Source: an uncultured Arenicella sp. (GTDB lineage: Bacteria; Pseudomonadota; Gammaproteobacteria; Arenicellales; Arenicellaceae). Taken from it: DNA of 64,000 bases. Shown here piece after piece: positions 31,024-41,344 of this stretch. The DNA lies in assembly GCA_937973905.1 (NCBI GenBank), contig CALJJR010000001.1, positions 1 through 64,000 on the forward strand, in the 5' to 3' direction. Both the position numbers and the translations under genes were made by a program. Under the pieces are notes generated by a model, which was not told where the DNA came from, made no database searches, and saw nothing but the letters and a program-made list of their open reading frames with translations. The stretch's first letter is position 1; every line of letters begins with the position of its first letter.

Positions 31024-31644
31024 ATGTTCAATAAAGCTCTTCTTTGCACCGCTTTTACCGTGCTTTCGGTTTTCACTTGGGGCAACGCATTTGCCGCGGG
31101 CGATGCCGCTGCGGGTGAGGCAAAATCTGCTGTCTGTGCCGCCTGTCATGGACCAACGGGCATAAGTAGCATCCCGATTAATCCTAATATTGCCGGCCAG
31201 GTACCTGGCTACATAGCAGCCCAGCTAAAGGCGTTCAAAACCGGTGAGCGGGTTAACCCCGTAATGGCTGGTCAAGCTGCAATCTTGTCCGACGAGGACA
31301 TGGCTGATCTCGACGCGTTTTACGCAGCTCAAGACGCCCAAACCAGTACTAGCATGACTGATGAAGACAAAGCATTGGCTGAAGAAGGTGGCAAGATATA
31401 TCGAGGTGGGTACGCCAAGCGGGGTATTGCAGCCTGCATGAGCTGTCATGGACCCAGTGGCCACGGCATACCGAAGAATTACCCGCGTGTTTCTGCACAG
31501 CACAAAGAATACCTTGAGCAACAGTTGCTAGCCTATAAGAAGGGAGAACGACGCGGATACAACGGGATAATGGCCGATATTTCCTTTGGACTAAGCGAAC
31601 TGCAGATCAAACAATTATCGGCTTATATGGCCGGTTTGCAGTAG
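31024..31644 (+). CDS. Cytochrome c4-type diheme protein
   Basis: Signal peptide and two CXXCH motifs (CAACH, CMSCH), each in half of a duplicated c553-like fold. Confidence 0.9.
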   Translation: MFNKALLCTAFTVLSVFTWGNAFAAGDAAAGEAKSAVCAACHGPTGISSIPINPNIAGQVPGYIAAQLKAFKTGERVNPVMAGQAAILSDEDMADLDAFYAAQDAQTSTSMTDEDKALAEEGGKIYRGGYAKRGIAACMSCHGPSGHGIPKNYPRVSAQHKEYLEQQLLAYKKGERRGYNGIMADISFGLSELQIKQLSAYMAGLQ

Positions 31645-31670
31645 TAAGTTGCCACCATCGTATAAGCAAA

Positions 31671-31697
31671 AAAGCGGCCTTCTAGGCCGCTTTTTTT
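31671..31697 (+). terminator. Rho-independent terminator after cytochrome c4
   Basis: AAAGCGGCC(31671-31679) TTCTA GGCCGCTTT(31685-31693) followed by T-run. Confidence 0.9.
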
Positions 31698-31756
31698 ATG
31701 GCATCTTTCTGCTCCCATCTTTCCGCTCCATCCCAGCCCAATGGTAGACTCAAAAC

Positions 31757-34468
31757 ATGGATGAAAGCTGGCTACAAAACCTCAAACAAACACACTGTGT
31801 TTTGGTTCCGACACGCAGCTTGCAAACCGAACTTCACTCGCAAAGCGCAGCGGCTCAGATCACCGCTGGCAATACCGTGTGGGTAACCCCCTCTATCTTA
31901 ACTTGGCGCGATTATCTTGGCGTTTTGTGGGCCGCAAATCAATTTCAGCTGCCTAACTCTAACTTGCTGATCGACTCCGTCCAAAGTCAGTTGCTTTGGG
32001 AGCGAGTAATAGAGCAAACCAAACGACAAGAAGAAGAACTAGCGCTACTCAATGTTAAACAAACGGCACGGGCAGCGCAGCGAAGCTGGCAGCTCGCGCA
32101 TGAATGGCGTATCGACCTTAAGACACTCAAGCAAAGCCCTATTGTCGATGTCAGGCAGTTTTCATTGTGGTCTGATGACTATGACGGGATGTTGCGGAAG
32201 TTTTCGGTACTCGATGAGGCAACTCTGCTCCGCGAGCTTCTCAGGCTGTTGTCAGAGAGCCGCATTCGCCAACCTTTTGAACAGGTAATCTGGTACGGGT
32301 TCGATCTGATAAATGCAGCCCAAGGTGAGTGGCAAGCACGCACCTTAGAATCGGGACTATCGCACCAAGTAAAGACTCCTTCCGCGCAAAATACTAAGCT
32401 TTGTTACCATGCATACGCCAGCGAGCATGACGAGCTTTCAAATGTGCTCGCGCAGGCAAAAAGCCTGATCGAATCTAAACCTGATTCAAAAGTCAATATT
32501 GTCGTTCCTAAGCTGCAGCATGTGAAAGAAAGCCTAGAGGTCTTGGCAGGTCAAATTTTCTACCCAGGAAAATCACCACTTGAGTTAATGAATAACGATC
32601 TCGCCTATCGATTCAGCCTCGGCAAACCCTTACCAGAGTGGGCAGCCGTGACGAGCGCGTTAGCGTTAATCAAACTGCTCAATGGCCGCTGCAGCACGAG
32701 CGATTTCACCTGGCTGCTGCGTAATCAGTTTTTGCGGCTATGCCGTAACTGTGAACTTGAATCGAATATTTTCGAGCAGTGGTTACAAGAACGAAAACTC
32801 TCGCAGATATATCTACTTCGATTACCCGAAATGGTGCTTGAGGCTGATATTGCTAGAGAGTCGAAGCTCTACAAGTTAGCCACGGAGCTTGGTACTTTTG
32901 TAAGCGCCTTACAAACTGAGTTAGATTCCGCCGCAGCGGCGCACAAATACAAAACTCTGTCGCTCTCTCGCTGGCGAGCGTTATTTAGCGAATGGTTAGA
33001 GTTGTGGGGCTGGAGCACTGCGGTCGGCTCCGCAAGCATGAGCACAGTTGAATTTCAATTACATGAGCGCTGGCAACAACTACTTGCTCAATATGAGCAA
33101 CTCTCCTCAGTACAACCTCGTACGGGCTTAGGACGTGCTATCGAACTGTTTGCCTCATTAGCACGCGAGCAAGTGTTTTTACCCAAAGCTGGAACTTCAC
33201 CCATTTTTATCTCAGGCTTATACGAAGCCGTTGGCATGCCCTGTGATTACTGTTTTTTAACCGGGATGTCTGAGGATTATCCGGCACCGGCTCGCTCAGA
33301 TCCGTTTCTCGGTAATGTACTTAGAGAAAGTACTGAGTATCCATCTGCGACCCCCGCACAACATCTCATCCAAGCGGATAAAGTGATCGGCAATCTCATT
33401 AGTAGTGCCCGCGATTGTCGGATCAGCTACAGCAAGGCCAGCGCTGAGCGCCCCGACATCATCAAATCTGTTGCAAGCCTATTTCGACTGAAAACGTTCG
33501 AAGCAGTCGAGACAGTGTCTAAGAAAATTGAGACAACCGGTCTGGAATACTATACGGATTCAAAAGGGCTCAGTGTGTCCGACTCAGATTCTTTACGTGG
33601 CGGAACCAGTATCTTTACCGACCAATCAAACTGCGCCTTCAGGGCCTATGCGCGACACCGCCTGCAGTGCCGAGATGATGCAGAGCCTGAGTTCGGCTTA
33701 GATCCCATGGACCGGGGCAGCCTTGTCCACTCTTTGTTGGAAAACTGTTGGCAAGAATTACAGAGCAGACAAGCACTTGAAGATTTATGCCGAAAGGATG
33801 AGCTTAAGACGTTTATCAAGAATATCGTCAACATCACTATTAGCAATTACCAAGAACAGTTTTACGAACAGCAAGCGCTTTTGATGCAACTCGAAGCACC
33901 CAGACTGTGCGACCTCCTTGCAGAATGGCTGAATCTCGAATTAAACAGACCGGCCCAGTTTGGCATTGCTGCTTTGGAGGAACAGGGCGAACATAGCCTG
34001 GGCGGCATTCCTTTTCGTTACAAGATTGATCGTCTCGATTTACTTGAAGATGGTCGTACTGTGATCATCGACTATAAAACCGGGATGACTTCTCGCAGCG
34101 ATTTCGATGGTGATCGAATCAGGCAGCCGCAGCTACCGCTCTATGTGCAAGCGATCACAGCTAAAAAAAACCGAGCCCCTAGCGGCGTCGCTTTCGCACA
34201 GGTTAAGCGGCAAGAAAACAAATTCGAAGAATTAAGCGAAACCAATATTTTTCGAGCTGAGACCAGATACGGTAGGGATTATGCAGAGCGCTGGGAACGG
34301 GCATTGGCGCAATGGCCAGAGCAACTAACAAGTCTTGCACAGGATTTTTTAGCCGGCGAGGCCAGCGTAAACCCAATTGACGAAAAAACCTGCCAGTACT
34401 GCGATTTGCACTCCTTGTGTCGTATAAACCAACTTAAAACGCCAGAAGAAGATGACCATGTTAAGTGA
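31757..34468 (+). CDS. AddB-like PD-(D/E)XK nuclease, probable DNA repair protein
   Basis: C-terminal nuclease FRYKIDRLDLLEDGRTVIIDYKTGM; Fe-S cysteine pattern CAFRAYARHRL...CQYCDLHSLC (CxxCx5C); overlaps downstream helicase gene. Confidence 0.8.
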   Translation: MDESWLQNLKQTHCVLVPTRSLQTELHSQSAAAQITAGNTVWVTPSILTWRDYLGVLWAANQFQLPNSNLLIDSVQSQLLWERVIEQTKRQEEELALLNVKQTARAAQRSWQLAHEWRIDLKTLKQSPIVDVRQFSLWSDDYDGMLRKFSVLDEATLLRELLRLLSESRIRQPFEQVIWYGFDLINAAQGEWQARTLESGLSHQVKTPSAQNTKLCYHAYASEHDELSNVLAQAKSLIESKPDSKVNIVVPKLQHVKESLEVLAGQIFYPGKSPLELMNNDLAYRFSLGKPLPEWAAVTSALALIKLLNGRCSTSDFTWLLRNQFLRLCRNCELESNIFEQWLQERKLSQIYLLRLPEMVLEADIARESKLYKLATELGTFVSALQTELDSAAAAHKYKTLSLSRWRALFSEWLELWGWSTAVGSASMSTVEFQLHERWQQLLAQYEQLSSVQPRTGLGRAIELFASLAREQVFLPKAGTSPIFISGLYEAVGMPCDYCFLTGMSEDYPAPARSDPFLGNVLRESTEYPSATPAQHLIQADKVIGNLISSARDCRISYSKASAERPDIIKSVASLFRLKTFEAVETVSKKIETTGLEYYTDSKGLSVSDSDSLRGGTSIFTDQSNCAFRAYARHRLQCRDDAEPEFGLDPMDRGSLVHSLLENCWQELQSRQALEDLCRKDELKTFIKNIVNITISNYQEQFYEQQALLMQLEAPRLCDLLAEWLNLELNRPAQFGIAALEEQGEHSLGGIPFRYKIDRLDLLEDGRTVIIDYKTGMTSRSDFDGDRIRQPQLPLYVQAITAKKNRAPSGVAFAQVKRQENKFEELSETNIFRAETRYGRDYAERWERALAQWPEQLTSLAQDFLAGEASVNPIDEKTCQYCDLHSLCRINQLKTPEEDDHVK

Positions 34469-37400
34469 TCATCAGGCACGTCAAGCCGCACTCAACCCGC
34501 GTCAGTCGTATATCGTTCAAGCACCGGCAGGCTCAGGAAAAACAGCCTTATTGGTTTATCGCATGCTCGCTGCGTTGGCGACCGTGGAACGCCCAGAACA
34601 AGTACTCGCCATTACGTTCACTCGCAAAGCCACTGCCGAGATGCGCGAGCGGGTTTTGGAACTGCTGCAGGCAGCGGAGAGTAATACCAAGAGCGCTAAC
34701 CACTTTGAGCAACAAGGCATCGACCTTGCTACAAAGGTTCTAAAACAGGATCAGCAACGAGAATGGCGCTTACTAGACGCACCGGAACAACTTCAGTTAC
34801 ATACGATTGATGCGTTTTGTGCCCGCCTCAGTGGCGATATGCCTTGGCTTAGCCGCTTGGGTGATAAGCCAGGGATAACAGAAAACGCCAGCGGCCACTA
34901 CAGTAATGCCATAGACGCGTTATTTGCCAATCTACTGAGCGACCCTAACAGCGAACTAAGCACAGCCTTGAGTACGGTCTTGATGGAGCTAGACTTTAAT
35001 TACTCTCGCGCTCGGCGCTTATTTTCGGCAATGTTAAGTAAACGCGATCAATGGTTGCGTCACCTAGTGCAGAATGACCTGACTAAACTGCGGTCTACTC
35101 TGACAACAGCCTGGGAGGATCTAGCGCGAGAGGCTGAGTCGGAACTCCGAATTCAAATCCCGTCAGATACACTTAGTCAGTTGTGCCAAATAGCTAATAA
35201 GGCAGCCAACCATATACCGCCCGGCAAACGACCGCTTACCGCTTTCATATCCCAACCAGCGGCCAACGCCGAGCAGTTAAGCCCAGCACACTGGCACGAC
35301 TTAGTGCATCTTCTTACCACTGCAAAAGCTAAGAGTTTTCGAACCCGAGTTGATAAGAATCTGGGCTTTCCTACATCCGAGCCTGACCTCAAAAAGGCGT
35401 TTCAAAGCGTGTTAAAAAGCTTTGATGGTCAGGAGGGCCTTCTCCTTGCTTTACAGCACCTTGATGCTCTTCCAGTTCCACATTACAGCGAACAAGACTG
35501 GCGACTGCTCTTAGCTCAAGAAACAGTTTTGTTGCATCTCGCTGCACTATTACAGCTTGAATTTCGAAGCAGCGGTGAGTGCGACCACAGTGAAGTGTCA
35601 CAACGCGCTCTGCGCGCTTTGTCCGAATTGGATTCACCAACGGATCTTGCACTTAAAATCGACTATCAGTTGTCTCATGTATTAGTCGATGAATTTCAAG
35701 ATACATCACGTAGTCAATTGGAGCTTCTTCGTCAACTGGTTGCCGGTTGGCAGCTAGACGATGGTAGGAGCTTGTTTCTCGTGGGTGACCCAATGCAGTC
35801 AATTTATCGGTTTCGGGAAGCCGACGTCAGCTTGTACTTGCAGGTTACCGATAACGACCATACCCGCGTGTTTGACAATATTCGTATTGAGGCCTTACAG
35901 CTAAGTGAAAACTTTCGCTCATGTGACGACTTGGTCGGTTGGTTTAACGACACTTTCACCGCCAGCTTTCCAGCTCATGCCAATGTTCTAAAGGGTTCGA
36001 TTGCCTACGCGCCTTCTACGTCAAATAAGACCGGCTCAACTAATATACGCGCGGAACTTGCTGTCACTCCCGAGCAAGAAGCTGAACGAGTGGTTGCTCA
36101 TGTTAAAGATTTTTTACGTGGTGCCGACCCGCAAGGGCGCATTGCAATTCTGGTGCGCTCTCGCAATCATCTGAACGAAATTATCCCAGGTTTGGAACAA
36201 AACGAAATCCCGTTTACTGGGCTCGATATCAAGCCTTTAGTTGAGGTTGCCGCTGTACAGGACATCATCACTTTGTGCAAAGCCATTGCTCATCCGCACA
36301 ATCGCCTAGCATGGTTGGCGCTGTTGAGGTCACCGCTATTAGGCTTGTCATTAACAGAGTTACAGCAATTGGGGGCTGACCCGTGGCACGCCCTAGAGCA
36401 AGCCACCTTTGACCCAACTACGAAAACTCGCTTGCAGCGCTTCGTGCCTATTATGCGCAATGCCTTGGCGCAACGACAGCAGGTTCCTTTACACGCGTTG
36501 ACGCGGTGGACATGGCGCGCTTTAGGCGGCGTGCAGCTACAACAAGGCTTAAGCTCTAGCGACCTTGAACGAATTTTCACAATCATCGCGCGCAATGAGC
36601 ATGGCGGAGATCTTTTATCACTGACTCAATTCGAACAGGATTTCGTGGATCTGTATGCGCAGCCTGACAACACTGAGATCGCGCGAGTGATTCTTTCAAC
36701 CATCCACAAAGCCAAGGGCTTGCAATACGATACCGTTATCTTGCCGGGCTTGGATCGTAAGTCACCGAGCGATGAGAAAAACGTAATGATGTGGGCTGAA
36801 CGAAATAGCGACCAAGGAGAGGCACAACTGCTGCTCGCGCCAATACGACTCGCGAAAGAAGAAGGCAGCCATTTCGATTATTTACGTCGCCTCGAAGCAG
36901 AACGCGCACAGCAAGAGAGAATTCGCCTCATGTATGTTGCGTGCACGCGGGCCGAACGTGGCTTGATCTTGCTGGCGCGCCCCAAATTTAATAAGGACGG
37001 CGATCTCGTTGCGCCCTTAAGTAGCAGTCTTCTGGCGGCCATTTGGGAGCAGACCGAAGATCAATTTTCTCTTTTACAAGAGCGAGGATCTAAGGACGTT
37101 GAGGATCAACCAACCGTGCAAGGACTGAACCGGCTACCAGCAAAATTTAGACAAAACTTTCCTGCCTCTGTGAACTGGCAAGCAAACGAACGCATTGCGC
37201 CTCAACAGACAGATCAAGAACTTGAATTTGAGTGGGCTACCGAGTTAGCCACCGGGGTAGGATTGGTTTTGCACAGCTGGCTTGAAAATCATGCTGAAGA
37301 TCTTTTCAATCTAGAGGTAGATGAAGAACAACGTCGTCGTTGGCGCGAGCAGCTGCGTACATTGCGGGTTCCTGAAGAACGTTTATCGATGGGCGTTAAA

Positions 37401-37763
37401 CGTTTGCAATCGGCGGTTGAGCGAATGCAAAACGACAATCATGCGCAATTCATTTTTGACCGCCACCGAGAAGCCCACAATGAATTCGCCATAACCAGTT
37501 TCAACGAAGGTAAGCTCGCAAGTTTTAAAATCGATCGAACCTTTATTGACCAACACGATACGCGCTGGGTTGTAGACTATAAGACAACCACCACAAAACA
37601 GGCCGATGTTGCTGCGTTTGTGGACACGCAAGTCAGCGAGCGACATAAACCACAACTGGAAAACTATGGTCGCCTAATGAGCCAGCTTGATTCAAGACCG
37701 ATAAAACTGGCCGTCTACTTCCCTATGCTTGGTGAACTACGAAGCTGGGACTTTCAAACCTAA
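34452..37763 (+). CDS. AddA/RecB-like UvrD-family helicase-nuclease
   Basis: Walker A YIVQAPAGSGKTALLVYRML, LAITFTRKATAEMRERV, HVLVDEFQDTSRSQLELL, LFLVGDPMQSIYRFREADV, STIHKAKGLQYDTVILPGL, MYVACTRAERGL, C-terminal KIDRTFIDQHDTRWVVDYKTT. Confidence 0.9.
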   Translation: MTMLSDHQARQAALNPRQSYIVQAPAGSGKTALLVYRMLAALATVERPEQVLAITFTRKATAEMRERVLELLQAAESNTKSANHFEQQGIDLATKVLKQDQQREWRLLDAPEQLQLHTIDAFCARLSGDMPWLSRLGDKPGITENASGHYSNAIDALFANLLSDPNSELSTALSTVLMELDFNYSRARRLFSAMLSKRDQWLRHLVQNDLTKLRSTLTTAWEDLAREAESELRIQIPSDTLSQLCQIANKAANHIPPGKRPLTAFISQPAANAEQLSPAHWHDLVHLLTTAKAKSFRTRVDKNLGFPTSEPDLKKAFQSVLKSFDGQEGLLLALQHLDALPVPHYSEQDWRLLLAQETVLLHLAALLQLEFRSSGECDHSEVSQRALRALSELDSPTDLALKIDYQLSHVLVDEFQDTSRSQLELLRQLVAGWQLDDGRSLFLVGDPMQSIYRFREADVSLYLQVTDNDHTRVFDNIRIEALQLSENFRSCDDLVGWFNDTFTASFPAHANVLKGSIAYAPSTSNKTGSTNIRAELAVTPEQEAERVVAHVKDFLRGADPQGRIAILVRSRNHLNEIIPGLEQNEIPFTGLDIKPLVEVAAVQDIITLCKAIAHPHNRLAWLALLRSPLLGLSLTELQQLGADPWHALEQATFDPTTKTRLQRFVPIMRNALAQRQQVPLHALTRWTWRALGGVQLQQGLSSSDLERIFTIIARNEHGGDLLSLTQFEQDFVDLYAQPDNTEIARVILSTIHKAKGLQYDTVILPGLDRKSPSDEKNVMMWAERNSDQGEAQLLLAPIRLAKEEGSHFDYLRRLEAERAQQERIRLMYVACTRAERGLILLARPKFNKDGDLVAPLSSSLLAAIWEQTEDQFSLLQERGSKDVEDQPTVQGLNRLPAKFRQNFPASVNWQANERIAPQQTDQELEFEWATELATGVGLVLHSWLENHAEDLFNLEVDEEQRRRWREQLRTLRVPEERLSMGVKRLQSAVERMQNDNHAQFIFDRHREAHNEFAITSFNEGKLASFKIDRTFIDQHDTRWVVDYKTTTTKQADVAAFVDTQVSERHKPQLENYGRLMSQLDSRPIKLAVYFPMLGELRSWDFQT

Positions 37764-37788
37764 AGAACCTATCGATTGAGGATCAACA

Positions 37789-38841
37789 ATGAAGAATGTA
37801 ACGCTGGGTAGCTCAGGCCTGCAAGTGTCTGAAGTATGTCTTGGCACCATGACGTGGGGATTACAAAACACGGAATCAGAAGCACACCAACAAATCGACT
37901 ACGCTTTAGAGCGGGGCGTTAACTTTTTGGATACCGCCGAAATGTATCCCGTTCCTCCTAGCTCAGAAAAGTACGGTTTGACAGAACAATACATCGGAAC
38001 TTGGCTGCAAAAAAATCCACATAAACGCACCGATATCATTTTGGCCAGCAAGATTGCCGGCATTGGTGTGCCGTGGGTACGTAACGGCGAGGGAATATCT
38101 GGCAAGGAAGTCATTCTTGCCGTGGACCGCTCTCTACAACGTCTACAAACTGACTATTTGGATTTATTTCAACTGCATTGGATCAATCGCAGTTCACCAC
38201 ACTTTTCCAGGCACTGGCCGGGCATGATCAATTACGCCAGCTTTGATGTTGAGCGTGAAAAAGCCGAACATCTAGACATCCTGAGTGGATTAGATCAATG
38301 CGTAAAAGCCGGAAAAATTAGACATTGCGGCTTATCAAATGAAACACCTTGGGGCATCAATCAATACCTTCAGCTCGCTAAAGATAACGGCTTGCCGCGC
38401 ATGGTATCTGTGCAGAATGAATTCAACTTGCTGCATCTCACGGATCTTCCGCATGTGATGGAAACCTGTGTGCTAGAAGACATTGCTTATCTGCCTTGGT
38501 CTCCTTTAGCTGGCGGTGCTCTGTCGGGCAAATACCGCAATGGCGCAAAGCCGGAAGGTTGCCGTTGGACCATGCAGCAACGCAACGGCATCTTTCGAGA
38601 TACAACACTCTCACATCTTGCCATAGAGGAGTACTACCAGGTTGCCAAAGCCAACAACCTTAGTTTGGCGCAACTATCATTGGCTTGGGTAAACCAATAT
38701 CATGGGGTTACGTCCACAATAATCGGCGCAACTTCGATGCAACAATTGGCTGAAAACATTGACGCATTCGAGTTATCCCTAGATAGCGATATGCTCGCCG
38801 CAGTAGAGCGCGTCTATCGCCAATACCCAGTGCCGTTTTAG
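37789..38841 (+). CDS. tas: Tas-like NADP(H)-dependent aldo/keto reductase
   Basis: LGTMTWGLQNTESEAHQQIDYALERGVNFLDTAEMYPVPP, TDYLDLFQLHWINR. Confidence 0.85.
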   Translation: MKNVTLGSSGLQVSEVCLGTMTWGLQNTESEAHQQIDYALERGVNFLDTAEMYPVPPSSEKYGLTEQYIGTWLQKNPHKRTDIILASKIAGIGVPWVRNGEGISGKEVILAVDRSLQRLQTDYLDLFQLHWINRSSPHFSRHWPGMINYASFDVEREKAEHLDILSGLDQCVKAGKIRHCGLSNETPWGINQYLQLAKDNGLPRMVSVQNEFNLLHLTDLPHVMETCVLEDIAYLPWSPLAGGALSGKYRNGAKPEGCRWTMQQRNGIFRDTTLSHLAIEEYYQVAKANNLSLAQLSLAWVNQYHGVTSTIIGATSMQQLAENIDAFELSLDSDMLAAVERVYRQYPVPF

Positions 38842-38882
38842 GCTCATTCCCCTTAAATCATCAATCTGAGAAAGCCCTTGTT

Positions 38883-41102
38883 ATGAAGCGTAATTATTAT
38901 TTGATTAGCCTCCTAGTTTGTATCGCTGCTTGCACGCCAAATTCCGAACCGTCTCAGAATAGTTCAACACCTAATGCTGAAGAAGAACCATCGCAATTAT
39001 CAATGACATCGTATCCAAGACTCAAACAACTCGCTCGTTCTGCACCCGTGGCCGACACCAAACCACACCAAGAAGAACATCATGGAATCACGCTATCCGA
39101 TCCTTACCACTGGCTTAAAGACCAGGGTTATCCAGAAGTTGACGACAAGGAAGTGCTCAACTATTTGAAAGCTGAGAATGAGTATTACTACGAATTTCTG
39201 AAGCCGCATCAACCATTGGCTGATGCGGTTTTCGAGGAATTTAAAGGCCGTACCGATGAGACAGAAGAATCGGTGCCTTATCAAGACAACGGTTATGAGT
39301 ACCGTTGGTTTTATCGTGAAGGGGAAGAGTACCGAACGCGGAGCCGTAAAAATTTAGCCACTGGCGAAGAACAAGTTTTCCTCGATGAAACCGAGCTTGC
39401 CAAGGGGCATGATTACTTTGTTCTAGGCGGCTGGTCGATAAGCCCAGACAATCAGCTGTTGGCGTACTCATTCGATACATCTGGTGATGAGCGTTACCAA
39501 GTAAAAATCAAAAACTTAGCGACCGGTGAGCACCTCCAAGATGAACTCGCAGACGTGCAAGGGTCTGTCGAATTTAGTGCCGATGGCACATCCTTGGTGT
39601 ATGCGCTGCTGGAGCCAAATCGATGGCTGTCGAAAAATATCAAGGCCCACAAAATTGGTTCATCACAAGACCAAGACTCAACGCTGTACTACGAAAAAGA
39701 TGATGGCTTCTTTATTGGCTTTGGTTTAACCAGTAGCAAAGAGTACTTTTTGTTTGTCTCCACACAAGGAGAAGTGCAAGAAAGTTACGCCCAGCGCGCT
39801 GATTTGAGCGGCGAGCCTGTGCAACTGGTACCTCGCAGCGCCGGCTTTCAGCAAACCATTGATCATGCACATGGGCACTTTTACATCCTCGCGAATGATA
39901 CCCATAAAAACTCGCGTTTGATTCGAGTTAGCGATAAAGCGCCGACGATGGATCGCTGGCAAACATTGCAAGAAGGATCTGATGAGAACTATCTTCTGAA
40001 CATTCAAACCTTTGACTCTTTCTTCGTCCTCGAATCCAGAGTAAATGGCTTGGAGCAAATGGAAATCCTCGAATACCCAGGCGGTGCTGATGAGTTGACC
40101 CGCCGTTCAATCAAGTTTCCAGAAACGGTTTTTTCAGTGGGTTTAGGCGTCAACCCGGAATTCAATCAGAAGCACCTGCGCTTGAGCTACGAGTCGATGA
40201 TTACCCCTGACACGGTGTTTGATTACGATATTGTCAACCAAACACTCGAGAATCGAAAAGTGCAGAAGGTGCCATCCGGCTATAACAAGAACGATTACGA
40301 AACCGAACGGATCATGGTTACTGCTCGTGATGGCGCTAGCGTTCCGGTGACCTTGGTTTATCGGAAAGGTTTTAAACGTGATGGCTCACAGCCAATGTGG
40401 CTGTACGGCTATGGCGCGTACGCCGCTACGATTTCTCCTAGCTTCTCAACACTTCGCTTAAGCGCACTTGATCGAGGATTCTCATACGCCGTAGCACATG
40501 TTCGTGGTGGCGCAATGATGGGCTATCAATGGTATCTCGATGGCAAGCTAGAAAAGCGTGAGAATACGTTCAACGATTTTGTAGACGTGGCTAATGGATT
40601 GATAAAAATGAACTACGCTCGCGCGGGAAACATTTCAATCTCAGGCCGCAGTGCAGGTGGCGAACTTATGGGGGCAGCCGTACTGCAAGCTCCAGAGCTT
40701 TGGCGCTCGGTCAATCTAGGTGTCCCTTTTGTGGATGTGCTCAACACCATGCTCGACGCATCGCTTCCGTTAACTCCGCCTGAATGGAAAGAATGGGGGA
40801 ATCCAATCGAAAGCGCTGACGACTTTAAATTGATTCAAAGCTACTCGCCGTACGACAACATCGGCGCGCGCGAATATCCACCGATGTTTGTCTCTGGGGG
40901 CCTCAACGACCCTCGAGTCACCTACTGGGAGCCGGCAAAATGGACCGCTAAAATGCGCGCTCTAAAGACGGATGAGAACCTGCTAGTAATGCGAATCAAT
41001 ATGGGCGCCGGGCACTTTGCAAACAGCGGCCGCTATGGCCGATTAAAAGACTATGCCGAAGAATATGCTTTTATGTTTCTGGCACACGGAATCGATAAAT
41101 AG
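38883..41102 (+). CDS. S9A prolyl oligopeptidase/oligopeptidase B-like lipoprotein
   Basis: Lipobox-like CIAACTPNSE; YHWLKDQGYPEV; nucleophile SGRSAGGELMGA; catalytic-region YDNIGAREYPPMFVSGGLNDPRVTYWEPAKW and GAGHF. Confidence 0.85.
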   Translation: MKRNYYLISLLVCIAACTPNSEPSQNSSTPNAEEEPSQLSMTSYPRLKQLARSAPVADTKPHQEEHHGITLSDPYHWLKDQGYPEVDDKEVLNYLKAENEYYYEFLKPHQPLADAVFEEFKGRTDETEESVPYQDNGYEYRWFYREGEEYRTRSRKNLATGEEQVFLDETELAKGHDYFVLGGWSISPDNQLLAYSFDTSGDERYQVKIKNLATGEHLQDELADVQGSVEFSADGTSLVYALLEPNRWLSKNIKAHKIGSSQDQDSTLYYEKDDGFFIGFGLTSSKEYFLFVSTQGEVQESYAQRADLSGEPVQLVPRSAGFQQTIDHAHGHFYILANDTHKNSRLIRVSDKAPTMDRWQTLQEGSDENYLLNIQTFDSFFVLESRVNGLEQMEILEYPGGADELTRRSIKFPETVFSVGLGVNPEFNQKHLRLSYESMITPDTVFDYDIVNQTLENRKVQKVPSGYNKNDYETERIMVTARDGASVPVTLVYRKGFKRDGSQPMWLYGYGAYAATISPSFSTLRLSALDRGFSYAVAHVRGGAMMGYQWYLDGKLEKRENTFNDFVDVANGLIKMNYARAGNISISGRSAGGELMGAAVLQAPELWRSVNLGVPFVDVLNTMLDASLPLTPPEWKEWGNPIESADDFKLIQSYSPYDNIGAREYPPMFVSGGLNDPRVTYWEPAKWTAKMRALKTDENLLVMRINMGAGHFANSGRYGRLKDYAEEYAFMFLAHGIDK

Positions 41103-41146
41103 CTAAGTTCGCCAGTTACACCATATCCATATGATGAAGGCATAAA

Positions 41147-41176
41147 GATTCGCCGCTTAAAAAAATGCGGCGAATC
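41147..41176. terminator. Perfect hairpin with A-rich loop between convergent genes
   Basis: GATTCGCCGC(41147-41156) TTAAAAAAAT GCGGCGAATC(41167-41176); no T-run directly after the stem, so terminator function is tentative. Confidence 0.4.
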
Positions 41177-41183
41177 AGTTCCT

Positions 41184-41344
41184 TTAGCTCGGACGGCCTA
41201 GGCCGTCGTGAGCGCTAGCGAACGTAGCGAACAAAAGCCCTTAGCCCGAACGGCATGGGCCGTTGTGAGCGCTAGCGAACGTAGCGAATTAAAGCCTTAG
41301 CCCGGGTGGCCTAGGCCGCCGTGAGCGCTAGCGAACGTAGCGAA
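41184..41344. repeat. Three-copy tandem intergenic repeat, period 56-57 bp, each with a variable-arm hairpin plus an invariant 24-nt tail
   Basis: Identical tail GTGAGCGCTAGCGAACGTAGCGAA at 41208-41231, 41265-41288 and 41321-41344, each preceded by a hairpin. Confidence 0.95.

Noticed and set aside
41184-41344. CRISPR array
   Set aside because: Only three units; they are near-tandem with a hairpin and conserved flanks rather than unique spacers, and no cas genes are nearby.
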